Below the pieces are notes generated by a model. That model was not told the DNA's origin, did not search any database, and was given only the letters and a program-made list of their open reading frames with translations. A stretch of 64,000 nucleotides of DNA from Pseudomaricurvus sp965656525 (GTDB taxonomy: Bacteria > Pseudomonadota > Gammaproteobacteria > Pseudomonadales > Cellvibrionaceae): assembly GCA_965656525.1 (NCBI GenBank), contig CBFHKY010000014.1, forward strand, positions 25,123 through 89,122, given 5' to 3'. The stretch's first letter is position 1; every line of letters starts with the position of its first letter. The position numbers and the translations under genes were made by a program. Below are positions 51,313 through 58,959 of the stretch, in pieces.

Positions 51313-52767
51313 TCAAATGCCGCCTAAACACATGTACTTGATTTCGACATAATCATCGATGCCGTACTTAGAGCCTTCACGGCCGCTTCCAGATTCTTTT
51401 ACGCCACCAAAGGGGGCCATTTCGTTGGATATAATGCCTTCATTGATGCCAACAATGCCGTATTCCAATCCCTCGCCCACTCTAAAGATGCGACCTAAAT
51501 CACGGGTATAGAAATAAGCCGCCAAGCCAAACTCAGTATCATTGGCCAGTGCAAGGGCTTCATCTTCGGTGTTAAAGCGGAAGACGGGCGCAACGGGGCC
51601 AAAGATTTCTTCCCGGAATACCTTCATGTCTGGCGTAGCGTTGGCCAGTACCGTGGGCTCAAAAAAGCAATCTCCCAAGCTTGAGGCTTGGCCGCCAATA
51701 ACGGCTTTAGCACCTTTATCCAGTGCGTCATTCACTAAGGCTGTTACGTCTTTTACGGCACCGGAATTGACCAGCGGGCCATGCGTGACGCCATCTTCAG
51801 CGCCGTTCCCAAGGGTGAACTCAGCAACCGCTGTGGAGAGCTTGTCAACAAAGGCATCATAGACACCGTCTTGAACCAATACTCGGTTAGTGCACACACA
51901 GGTTTGGCCTGAGTTGCGGTATTTTGATGCTAGCAGTCCGCTGATAGCGGCATCTAAGTCGGCATCATCAAACACGATAAACGGTGCGTTTCCACCAAGT
52001 TCCATAGATGTTTTTTTCACTGTGGCTGCGCATTGTTCCATGAGAACTTTGCCGACAGGGGTCGACCCTGTAAATGTAAGTTTGCGCACTTTTGGATTGC
52101 TGGTCATTTCGCCGCCAATATCGCGAGAACTTTTACCAGAAACCATATTGAAAACACCGGCAGGAATGCCTGCTTCCTCGGCGAGAACGCATAACGCCAA
52201 TGCGGATAAAGGCGTCTCTTTGGCCGGTTTGCCTACAAACGTACAGCCTGCCGCCAAGGCGGGTGCGGCCTTACGGGTAATCATTGCATTGGGGAAGTTC
52301 CAAGGTGTGATAGAAGCGACTACGCCAACTGGTTGCTTGATCACCAAGATACGCTTGTCTTGACTGGGGGCGGGAATGATATCGCCGTCGATGCGCTTAG
52401 CTTCTTCTGCAAACCACTCAATGTATGCCGCGCCATAAGCGATTTCGCCGGCCGACTCGGCAAGTGTTTTACCCTGTTCAGCAGTAAGAATTTTAGCTAG
52501 GTCGTCTTGGTTTTCCATAATCAGGTTAAACCATTTGCGTAAAATGTTAGCGCGCTCTTTCGCTGGTTTTCCAGCCCATATGGGCATGGCCGCTTCGGCT
52601 GCATCAATAGCCATGCGAGTTTCTTCGATACCGTGACTGGTGATCTCAGCCACTAGCTCACCATTAGCCGGGTTGAATACCGGTAAAAGCTCGGCGCTTT
52701 CTTTAATCCATTGGCCATTAATGTATGAAGCCTTGGCCAGCAATTCTGGGCGAGTAAGGTTGAGCAT
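51313..52767 (-). CDS. gabD: NAD(P)-dependent succinate-semialdehyde dehydrogenase
   Basis: Oxidises succinate semialdehyde (or glutarate semialdehyde) to the acid, feeding succinate to the TCA cycle. The 484-residue product (E. coli GabD 482) has ITPWNFPNAMITRKAAPALA, FTGSTPVGKVLMEQ, the general-base block MELGGNAPFIVFDDADLD, the catalytic cysteine in RNSGQTCVCTNRVLV, and EIFGPVAPVFRF. The second Cys in this loop, two residues on, is typical of redox-sensitive GabD enzymes. The ATG at 52767 follows AGGA. No gabT lies adjacent, so exact substrate is inferred from family. Confidence 0.88.
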   Translation of the reverse strand: MLNLTRPELLAKASYINGQWIKESAELLPVFNPANGELVAEITSHGIEETRMAIDAAEAAMPIWAGKPAKERANILRKWFNLIMENQDDLAKILTAEQGKTLAESAGEIAYGAAYIEWFAEEAKRIDGDIIPAPSQDKRILVIKQPVGVVASITPWNFPNAMITRKAAPALAAGCTFVGKPAKETPLSALALCVLAEEAGIPAGVFNMVSGKSSRDIGGEMTSNPKVRKLTFTGSTPVGKVLMEQCAATVKKTSMELGGNAPFIVFDDADLDAAISGLLASKYRNSGQTCVCTNRVLVQDGVYDAFVDKLSTAVAEFTLGNGAEDGVTHGPLVNSGAVKDVTALVNDALDKGAKAVIGGQASSLGDCFFEPTVLANATPDMKVFREEIFGPVAPVFRFNTEDEALALANDTEFGLAAYFYTRDLGRIFRVGEGLEYGIVGINEGIISNEMAPFGGVKESGSGREGSKYGIDDYVEIKYMCLGGI

Positions 52768-53012
52768 ATTTAAATCCTGTTCGTTGTCGTGGTTGCAGGC
52801 TCGTTGCAATGAACGCTCTCTGACTTAAAGGCATTTCAGCCTTGGTTACAATTTTTCTATTCAATTGAATATTATCACTTAAAGGTATCAGTTGGGTATG
52901 CTGCGAAGCACGAGGTGTCACAGACTCGTTGACTTACTGCTCAACTGTTGCGCAAAAAAGTGTTTCTTTTTTGATCTTTTTTGCGACAAAAGCAAACTTT
53001 ATGAAAGTAATG

Positions 53013-53040
53013 TTGACGCGGGCAAAAGCCCTGATATAAT
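53013..53040 (+). promoter_or_regulatory. Promoter of the tRNA-Leu gene
   Basis: TTGACG (53013-53018), 16 bp, then TATAAT (53035-53040) preceded by TG at -15/-14, an extended -10. The following CGCGCACC is a GC-rich discriminator typical of stable-RNA promoters under ppGpp control. It is the best promoter in the window. The 312-bp gap upstream has nothing else I can name. Confidence 0.85.
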
Positions 53041-53079
53041 CGCGCACCTACCTCGGAGAGACATGCTCCGAACCTTCGT

Positions 53080-53166
53080 GCCAGAGTGGTGAAATTGGTA
53101 GACACAGGGGATTCAAAATCCCCCGCCTTAACGGGTGTGCCGGTTCGAGTCCGGCCTCTGGTACCA
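53080..53166 (+). tRNA. tRNA-Leu(CAA)
   Basis: An 87-nt class II tRNA with encoded CCA end (53164-53166). The acceptor arms GCCAGAG and CTCTGGT pair (position 1-72 is G-U). The D-arm contains TGGTGAAATTGGTAGACA, and the anticodon stem GGGGA/TCCCC encloses TTCAAAA, giving anticodon CAA (reads UUG). A long variable arm follows (CGCCTTAACGGGTG), and the T-arm carries GGTTCGAGTCC. It is a single gene, with no other tRNA nearby. Confidence 0.97.
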
Positions 53167-53299
53167 TTTCTTTTTTTCGTTGTTTGCAGCGCATTTACAG
53201 TCTTTAATACCTCCTATAAATATCAATTTCTCATTGTTGTCTCCTGCTCGTGTTGAAGTATTTTTAACTTTTACCAGAGTGTAAAATGATTTTATTACG

Positions 53300-53557
53300 A
53301 TGAAATGCCGGAAAAAATGCGGAGCGTGTTGTGTAGCCCCAGAAATTGTTCAGCCTTTACCTGGTATGCCGGATGGCAAACCTGCAGGCATACCGTGCGT
53401 AAATCTTGACCCGGTATCGCTGGATTGCCGTGTTTGGGGGCAGGCGAACTACCCTGTATTTTGTGGGCAATTTCAAGCGGAGGTATTCTTTTGCGGTGTA
53501 AGCCGTGAAGACGCGCTACAAATCTTGTCTTTTTACGAGTATCACACTCGTCCGTAA
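53300..53557 (+). CDS. YkgJ-type cysteine-cluster protein
   Basis: An 85-residue protein with eight cysteines in the YkgJ/CxxCxxCC pattern: CRKKCGACCVAPEI at the start, then PCVNLDPVSLDCRVW and VFCGQF, the layout of the zinc- or iron-binding Fe-S oxidoreductase-like family (PF03692). Function is unknown. It is a short member. It lies downstream of the tRNA without an evident promoter. Confidence 0.85.
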   Translation: MKCRKKCGACCVAPEIVQPLPGMPDGKPAGIPCVNLDPVSLDCRVWGQANYPVFCGQFQAEVFFCGVSREDALQILSFYEYHTRP

Positions 53558-53581
53558 CCCTTCCTAAAGTGATGAGCGCAG

Positions 53582-53833
53582 TCAATCCCCTAACATTTTT
53601 TTTGACAGCTCAAGGCCGAGATACCCCCAGAGTATCACCAGCGCAACAAGCGACCAACGGCGGCGGTGCCCCTGACTGGCGGCGTTCGCGGCCTTGTTTA
53701 AGGTTGTGATGTTTGCTGAAGAGCAGGCAGGGCAGACGCCTTGAGGAAACTGTCGGCCTTTGTGCTGGCATTCGCGACAGCGATACCCTAAAACTCTTGC
53801 GTGCTGAGTGTCATTATTTAGTGGCTGATTCAT
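53582..53833 (-). CDS. Small zinc-ribbon membrane protein
   Basis: An 83-residue product with a zinc ribbon (YRCRECQHKG ... VCPACSSANI, two CxxC pairs) and one C-terminal membrane helix (WSLVALVILWGYLGLEL). It is convergent with the YkgJ-type gene. No family name is recognised, and the ribosome site before the ATG is weak. The cysteine pairs and membrane tail argue that it is real. Confidence 0.55.
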   Translation of the reverse strand: MNQPLNNDTQHARVLGYRCRECQHKGRQFPQGVCPACSSANITTLNKAANAASQGHRRRWSLVALVILWGYLGLELSKKMLGD

Positions 53834-53962
53834 TGCGCCAGTATAGCAAGTGTTTGCAATGAATTGGGGATGATATGAATGGGTAAAATTTGATGGCCAA
53901 CGTGGCTGGATTGGTAATGGCTGCCTATACTTATTTTAATATTTATCCAAGGAGTTGCCATT

Positions 53963-54631
53963 GTGAACCCAGTTGTAAAAAGCGGTATGTTTGTCGGTTT
54001 GTTGCTATTTGGTGTTGCCGATAACGGGTTCGCTCAATTCTTGGAAATGGACGAGCGAGTATTTGATGCTGTCAAAGAAAAATATGGTCGGAGCGCCGAA
54101 AGGCGTGTAAAAAAGTGGCATGGCATGATGGTTGAAACCAATCGCCAAGACTGGATGGACGAAATGGATAAATCTATGTCGGCCAATGATTTTTTTAATC
54201 GCATGCGCTGGGTAAGTGATCGTGACCATTGGGGGCTAGATGATTATTGGGCGACGCCTATAGAAATGCTGGGTACCAATGCGGGAGATTGTGAGGACTT
54301 TTCTATCGGAAAGTATTTTACCTTGAGTGAAACGGGAGTGGATTTAGAAAAGCTTCGCATCACTTATGTGAAAGCATTGGACTACGATCAGGCTCATATG
54401 GTGTTGGCGTACTACCCGAGTCCAGAAGCTGAGCCTTGGATACTGGACAATATCAACAAGACTTTATTACCTGCGTCCGAAAGAACAGACCTGTTGCCAA
54501 TCTACGGTTTTAACGGCGAAGGCTTGTGGCTTGCAAAATCGAGAGGCAAAAAGCTGAGCGCAGATACCGAAAAAAGTTTACCGAAATGGGGTGAAGTTAA
54601 TAAGAAAATGCTCAATGAGCTGATGCAATAG
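53963..54631 (+). CDS. lapG: LapG-like periplasmic cysteine protease (BTLCP family)
   Basis: A transglutaminase-like cysteine protease that in Pseudomonas cuts the N-terminus of a large surface adhesin when the c-di-GMP receptor LapD no longer holds it. The 222-residue product has a Sec signal and the catalytic triad Cys110 (NAGDCEDFSIGKYF), His145 (DQAHMVLAYY) and Asp162 (WILDNINK), plus the DRDHWGLDDYWATPIEML region that carries calcium ligands in LapG. The GTG start has AAGGAG eight bases upstream. No lapD or adhesin gene is adjacent. A terminator follows. Confidence 0.88.
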   Translation: MNPVVKSGMFVGLLLFGVADNGFAQFLEMDERVFDAVKEKYGRSAERRVKKWHGMMVETNRQDWMDEMDKSMSANDFFNRMRWVSDRDHWGLDDYWATPIEMLGTNAGDCEDFSIGKYFTLSETGVDLEKLRITYVKALDYDQAHMVLAYYPSPEAEPWILDNINKTLLPASERTDLLPIYGFNGEGLWLAKSRGKKLSADTEKSLPKWGEVNKKMLNELMQ

Positions 54632-54646
54632 CTCCGCAGGTTTTGC

Positions 54647-54687
54647 AATAGCTACCATGCTTCTGACGTAGGTAGCTATTTGTTTTT
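54647..54687 (+). terminator. Rho-independent terminator after lapG
   Basis: AATAGCTACC (54647-54656) and GGTAGCTATT (54671-54680) pair perfectly around a 14-nt loop and are followed by TGTTTTT. It ends the lapG transcript just before the convergent chemoreceptor gene. Confidence 0.8.
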
Positions 54688-54698
54688 AGCGTTATGAA

Positions 54699-56324
54699 TT
54701 ACAGTTTAAAGCGAGCGATTAAGCCGTCCATCGTTGATGATGTTTGATCCAGTTGATTGGCCACCTCGATTGCGTTTTGCGACGACTGGTGTGCTTGCTG
54801 GGCAAGGCTGCTCATATTCCCCACACTGTTTACAATCTCTTTTGCCACACAGCTCTGCTCTTCGACAGAAGTGGAAATTTGTGTGTTCATGTCTCGGATC
54901 GAGGTAAATGATCCAGTAATGGCTTGCAGTGAGCTTCCGGCTTCCTGAGCTAAGTCTGCCGTTTGTGTGGTTTTTTCTTGATTGCTTTTCATTGAAAGAG
55001 CAGCTTGGGAAGATCCGCTTTGTACCGCCTCAATGATTTGTTGAATTTCAGCCGTGGATTCTTGAGTCCTTTGGGCCAGCCCGCGAACTTCATCGGCGAC
55101 CACGGCAAACCCTCTACCTTGTTCTCCTGCTCTGGCGGCTTCAATTGCAGCGTTGAGGGCCAATAGGTTGGTTTGTTCGGCAATGCCTTTGATAACATCC
55201 AGCACTGCGCCAATTCGGCCGGTGTCGGTTTCAAGTTTTCCCATGGCTGAAGTTAAGAGCTTTGCACCATCGGATAAGCTGATTATGGACTCTATGGTTT
55301 GTTGCATCGTGGTCAAGCCAAGGTGGGCATTTTGCTCCGCGGTTTGTGCGGCATCGGCAGCATTGGACGTGTTGCAGGCAATATTCTCCACTGCTGTGTC
55401 CATTTCATTGATCGCTGTGGATATGTGCAAGGTATGCTGCTCTGTAACGCCGGTTTGTTGAGCGATTTCACTAGCTGTGAGGTTTATTTTCTCTGAAGCA
55501 GAATGAAGCTCAGTCATCGTGTATTTGACTTTCTCGAGTACTGAAACAAAAGACTGTTGCATTTGAGTTAAATGGTCTGCCAATTTGCTCATTTCAGTGG
55601 TTTTTTGCGTGGGGATTTGTCGGCTTAAATCGCCCTCTGCTAAGTTTTCAATATGGGCAGCCATTGAGTTCAGTGGGCCCAGTAAGTTTCTTTGCAGTAA
55701 GAAAGGGATCGCTATCAAGATGATAGCAGCGACAATAAGCAGGGTAACTAGAGACCAATACTTCACCTGCTTAGAGTGTGTAAAAACTTTGTCAGTGTAG
55801 GCGATTCTGTCCTGTTCAAAAAGACTGACGGCATCGGTGAGTAGTTTTGAGGGCTCTCGGTCAATACCACTGACGGCGTTATCACCCACTTGTGGATCGT
55901 AGCCTGCAGCGACAAAAGCATTAAATCCTGTGGTGTATTGCGTACCCATAACTTTATGGGCGTTTGCAAAATCAATAACTAATTGGCGCTTTTGGGTGGA
56001 TTTTATGGTTGGTATCAAGGTACCTAAAGCGTGCTGTATGTCTGACTGATGTTTTAAAAATCGCCCCCAGTATTTTTCTCTCTTTTGGTCGTCATAGCCA
56101 CGTAAGAGAGTATTTTTCCATTCTTGAACTTGCACCTTGAATGCGAAATTTACTTTTTGAATGGCCAGTTCAGATTGAACTTGTTCACTAAGAAGTGCAC
56201 GAAAATGATCGAGCGAATCAGACAGGGCTCGAATGGACAAAAGAGCCACAATCAATGTAATCAGTAGTCCGCCTAGAGCAATGGTTAAGAGCTCTTTACG
56301 TAGGCTGCGTTTGCCAAATAACAT
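54699..56324 (-). CDS. Methyl-accepting chemotaxis protein
   Basis: A 541-residue chemoreceptor. It has a first membrane helix (about 12-31), a periplasmic helical-bundle sensor (about 32-190), a second helix (about 191-211), a HAMP domain (NLLGPLNSMAAHIENLAEGD) and a long cytoplasmic signalling domain. The hairpin tip is EQTNLLALNAAIEAARAGEQ, followed by GRGFAVVADEVRGLAQRTQE. There is no C-terminal CheR-binding pentapeptide (ends LIARFKL). The ligand is unknown; the sensor looks like a four-helix bundle. It is convergent with lapG. Confidence 0.93.
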   Translation of the reverse strand: MLFGKRSLRKELLTIALGGLLITLIVALLSIRALSDSLDHFRALLSEQVQSELAIQKVNFAFKVQVQEWKNTLLRGYDDQKREKYWGRFLKHQSDIQHALGTLIPTIKSTQKRQLVIDFANAHKVMGTQYTTGFNAFVAAGYDPQVGDNAVSGIDREPSKLLTDAVSLFEQDRIAYTDKVFTHSKQVKYWSLVTLLIVAAIILIAIPFLLQRNLLGPLNSMAAHIENLAEGDLSRQIPTQKTTEMSKLADHLTQMQQSFVSVLEKVKYTMTELHSASEKINLTASEIAQQTGVTEQHTLHISTAINEMDTAVENIACNTSNAADAAQTAEQNAHLGLTTMQQTIESIISLSDGAKLLTSAMGKLETDTGRIGAVLDVIKGIAEQTNLLALNAAIEAARAGEQGRGFAVVADEVRGLAQRTQESTAEIQQIIEAVQSGSSQAALSMKSNQEKTTQTADLAQEAGSSLQAITGSFTSIRDMNTQISTSVEEQSCVAKEIVNSVGNMSSLAQQAHQSSQNAIEVANQLDQTSSTMDGLIARFKL

Positions 56325-56426
56325 GCTATAGACCCTGTGTCGTGCTGATTGTTATACAAGAGTTAGATTTGTCGGCTAAAAAACTTATACCTTTAGAGTG
56401 TAGACAATGGTGGTCAAAAAGCAGGC

Positions 56427-56454
56427 AAAAAAAAGACCGCGTGTGCGGTCTTTT
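56427..56454 (-). terminator. Rho-independent terminator of gltA
   Basis: AAAAGACCGC (56431-56440) and GCGGTCTTTT (56445-56454) form a perfect stem with a GTGT loop. Read on the minus strand it is followed by a run of U (eight A on the plus strand at 56427-56434). It lies 38 bp after the gltA stop. Confidence 0.88.
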
Positions 56455-56492
56455 CGGACAAAGCTGTTATTACAGTAGGCTGTGTCTTATTT

Positions 56493-57767
56493 TTAGGCGG
56501 GGTAATCCCGTGGGACAGGCCCTGTATAAAGCTGGCGTGGACGGCCAATTTTATAGGGGTTGCTGATCATTTCGTGCCAGTGAGCAATCCATCCGGCAAC
56601 GCGACCTGTTGCAAAAATCACAGTAAACATGTCCGTTGGGATACCAATGGCTTTCATGATGATGCCAGAGTAAAAATCCACATTCGGGTAGAGTTTCTTT
56701 TCAATGAAGTAAGGATCTTCTAGGGCAATCTGCTCTAGACGCATGGCGATGTCGAGCAATGGATCTTTAATGCCGAGTTCGCCGAGGACTTCATCGCAAG
56801 TTTTCTTCATCACTTTGGCGCGAGGGTCAAAGTTTTTATAGACGCGGTGACCAAAGCCCATCAAGCGGAACGGATCATTTTTGTCTTTAGCTTTGGCAAC
56901 GTAAGCGTCAATATTTTCAACTGAGCCGATTTCTTCCAGCATGTTGAGTACTGCTTCGTTAGCACCGCCGTGTGCTGGGCCCCACAAGGTAGCGATACCT
57001 GCAGCGATACAAGCGAAGGGGTTGGCACCAGAAGAGCCAGCCAGACGAACAGTAGACGTTGAAGCGTTCTGTTCATGGTCGGCGTGCAACAAGAAAATCT
57101 TGTCCATTGCTTTCGCTAGAACTGGGTTAACCTCGGGGTCGTCACAAGGAGTGCCAAACATCATGTGCAAGAAGTTCTCAGAGTAAGACAACTTGTTGTT
57201 GGGGTACATGAAAGGCTGGCCAATATGATGTTTATGGCACATTGCTGCAAGAGTCGGCATTTTTGCGATCAAGCGATGGGCAGAAATCATACGCTTTTCA
57301 GCGTCATTGATGTCCAAAGAGTCGTGATAAAAAGAAGATAATGCACCCACAACACCACACATAATGGCCATGGGGTGAGCATCACTCCGGAAACCGCGGA
57401 AGAATCGGGCTATGTTCTCATGCACCATGGTGTGGTTGGTGATGATGTCGACAAACTCTTCTTTTTCCTGAGCTGTAGGCAGTTCACCGTTTAGCAGAAG
57501 GTAACAGGTTTCAAGATAATCTGAATGCTCGGCAAGTTGCTCAATTGGGTAGCCGCCGTGCAAAAGGACACCTTTGGCACCATCAATATAGGTTAGTTTG
57601 GATTCGCAAGCCCCTGTTGACATAAAGCCGGGGTCGTATGTGAAGTACCCCTTGCCGGATAAGCTGGTGACGTCGATTACGTCAGGACCAACAGATCCAG
57701 AATACATGGGTAGTTCGAGGGGTGCATCCAAACCGTCGACCGAAAGGCGCGCTTTCTTATCAGTCAT
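56493..57767 (-). CDS. gltA: Citrate synthase
   Basis: Type II citrate synthase, first step of the TCA cycle. The 424-residue product (E. coli 427) has the N-terminal beta domain, then ARFFRGFRSDAHPMAIMCG, the active-site histidine in WGPAHGGANEAVLNMLEE, MGFGHRVYKNFDPRAKVMK, the catalytic Asp region PNVDFYSGI, and R residues near GRVAGWIAHWHEM. The N-terminus is the allosteric, hexameric kind of Gram-negative bacteria. It is divergent from sdhC. Confidence 0.97.
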   Translation of the reverse strand: MTDKKARLSVDGLDAPLELPMYSGSVGPDVIDVTSLSGKGYFTYDPGFMSTGACESKLTYIDGAKGVLLHGGYPIEQLAEHSDYLETCYLLLNGELPTAQEKEEFVDIITNHTMVHENIARFFRGFRSDAHPMAIMCGVVGALSSFYHDSLDINDAEKRMISAHRLIAKMPTLAAMCHKHHIGQPFMYPNNKLSYSENFLHMMFGTPCDDPEVNPVLAKAMDKIFLLHADHEQNASTSTVRLAGSSGANPFACIAAGIATLWGPAHGGANEAVLNMLEEIGSVENIDAYVAKAKDKNDPFRLMGFGHRVYKNFDPRAKVMKKTCDEVLGELGIKDPLLDIAMRLEQIALEDPYFIEKKLYPNVDFYSGIIMKAIGIPTDMFTVIFATGRVAGWIAHWHEMISNPYKIGRPRQLYTGPVPRDYPA

Positions 57768-58219
57768 TACGGACTCCTGTTCTGTGAATAAATATGTTCA
57801 GGTTCAATTTTAGCGTAGATCGCTTGTCGCGAAAATCGATTTATTAGGCTAGCCACACTATAAGTATGGGAGTCAGATTGTCAATTGAAAATAGCCTGAG
57901 CGGCGAGAAGGGTGACCAGAGATTAAACTGTGAGTCTTGTTGGTGCGTAAACAGTTGTACGCACGAGTACTGTTACAGGTTGGTGCACTGTTGCTGGGTT
58001 CATCTTTAAGCCTAGTGATCACAGAGTTGGCCTGTTAGTATTCATCGATATATAGCGATTCTGTTGTTTTTTTACATGCAGATCTCTATAATTTTGCGCG
58101 TCTTGTCATGGGTGTGTTTAACACAGCGCTGTTTAGCAGCCCATGCTTGAGGGACGTTTGGCTTAAGCTGAACTCTATATAATGCCCGTCATAAGGGCTA
58201 AAAAAGGTGTGACTTAACC
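57768..58219. promoter_or_regulatory. Divergent gltA/sdhC control region
   Basis: This 452-bp gap carries promoters for gltA (left) and sdhCDAB (right). A TATAAT at 58178-58183 gives a likely sdh start near 58190, but no consensus -35 is at the right distance. An inverted repeat (GTGCGTA ... TACGCAC) lies at 57943-57964, and a CTTAAGCTG / TTAAACAC-type dyad near 58110. No open frame is visible. Confidence 0.45.
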
Positions 58220-58594
58220 GTGAACAAGAACAGACCTGTCAATCTTGACCTTGCCACAATAAAACTTCCCATAACGGCCTACATTTCAATCCTTCATCGT
58301 ATATCAGGAGTGATCCTATTTGCGGCGATTGCAGTATTGCTTTGCATGCTTGATTCAAGTTTGGAATCTGCTGAGAGTTTTGCGTCTTTGAAAGAAGGCC
58401 TGCAGCAGCCGATATACCAATTTATCATCTGGGGCACTTTGGCAGCACTTGCTTACCACTTGGTTGCTGGTGTGCGCCACTTAGTCATGGATTTTGGTGT
58501 TGGTGAATCACTCGAAGGGGGCAGGACTGGCGCTAAGATAGCGTTTGTTGTCGCCATTATTCTTATCGTTTTAGCGGGAGTTTGGGTATGGTAA
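58220..58594 (+). CDS. sdhC: Succinate dehydrogenase cytochrome b556 subunit
   Basis: Membrane anchor of complex II that binds haem and quinone. The 124-residue product has three helices and the family motifs NRPVNLDLATIKLPITAY and ISILHRISGVILF, with the haem-ligand histidine in YHLVAGVRHLVMDFG. It is in the same operon as sdhD, overlapping its start. Confidence 0.95.
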   Translation: MNKNRPVNLDLATIKLPITAYISILHRISGVILFAAIAVLLCMLDSSLESAESFASLKEGLQQPIYQFIIWGTLAALAYHLVAGVRHLVMDFGVGESLEGGRTGAKIAFVVAIILIVLAGVWVW

Positions 58595-58956
58595 CCGCCG
58601 TAACAAGTTTTGGCCGTAGTGGACTCTACGACTGGTTAGTTCAGCGCGTAAGCGCTGTCGTCATGGCTGCCTATTTGGTCGTCGTCGTTGGTTTTGTTTT
58701 GCTGACACCGGATCTAACCTACACTGAATGGAAGGGGCTATATAGCTCACTATGGATGCGAGTCTTCAGTCTTGTGACTCTTTTTTCTATTGCTGCTCAC
58801 GCGTGGATTGGTTTGTGGGCTGTGCTGACTGATTACCTTACGACTCGCACTATGGGTGCAAAGGCTACCATTTTACGTGTGGCGGCACAGCTGGGCCTAG
58901 GTGTGGTCACTGTGACTTATGTCGTTTGGGGCATCGAAATTCTGTGGGGGTTTTAA
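58588..58956 (+). CDS. sdhD: Succinate dehydrogenase membrane anchor subunit
   Basis: Second anchor of complex II. The 122-residue product has three helices (about 18-38, 50-75, 90-115), YDWLVQRVSAVVMAAYLVVV near the start, and the haem-ligand histidine in SIAAHAWIGLWAVLTDYL. The ATG at 58588 lies inside the end of sdhC (overlap 7 bp); a TTG two codons earlier is less likely. Confidence 0.93.
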   Translation: MVTAVTSFGRSGLYDWLVQRVSAVVMAAYLVVVVGFVLLTPDLTYTEWKGLYSSLWMRVFSLVTLFSIAAHAWIGLWAVLTDYLTTRTMGAKATILRVAAQLGLGVVTVTYVVWGIEILWGF

Positions 58957-58959
58957 GTA

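Noticed and set aside
50977..51327. Rightward 116-codon open frame
   Set aside because: It has no ribosome site and unnatural composition, and it runs into the oppositely oriented dehydrogenase gene.
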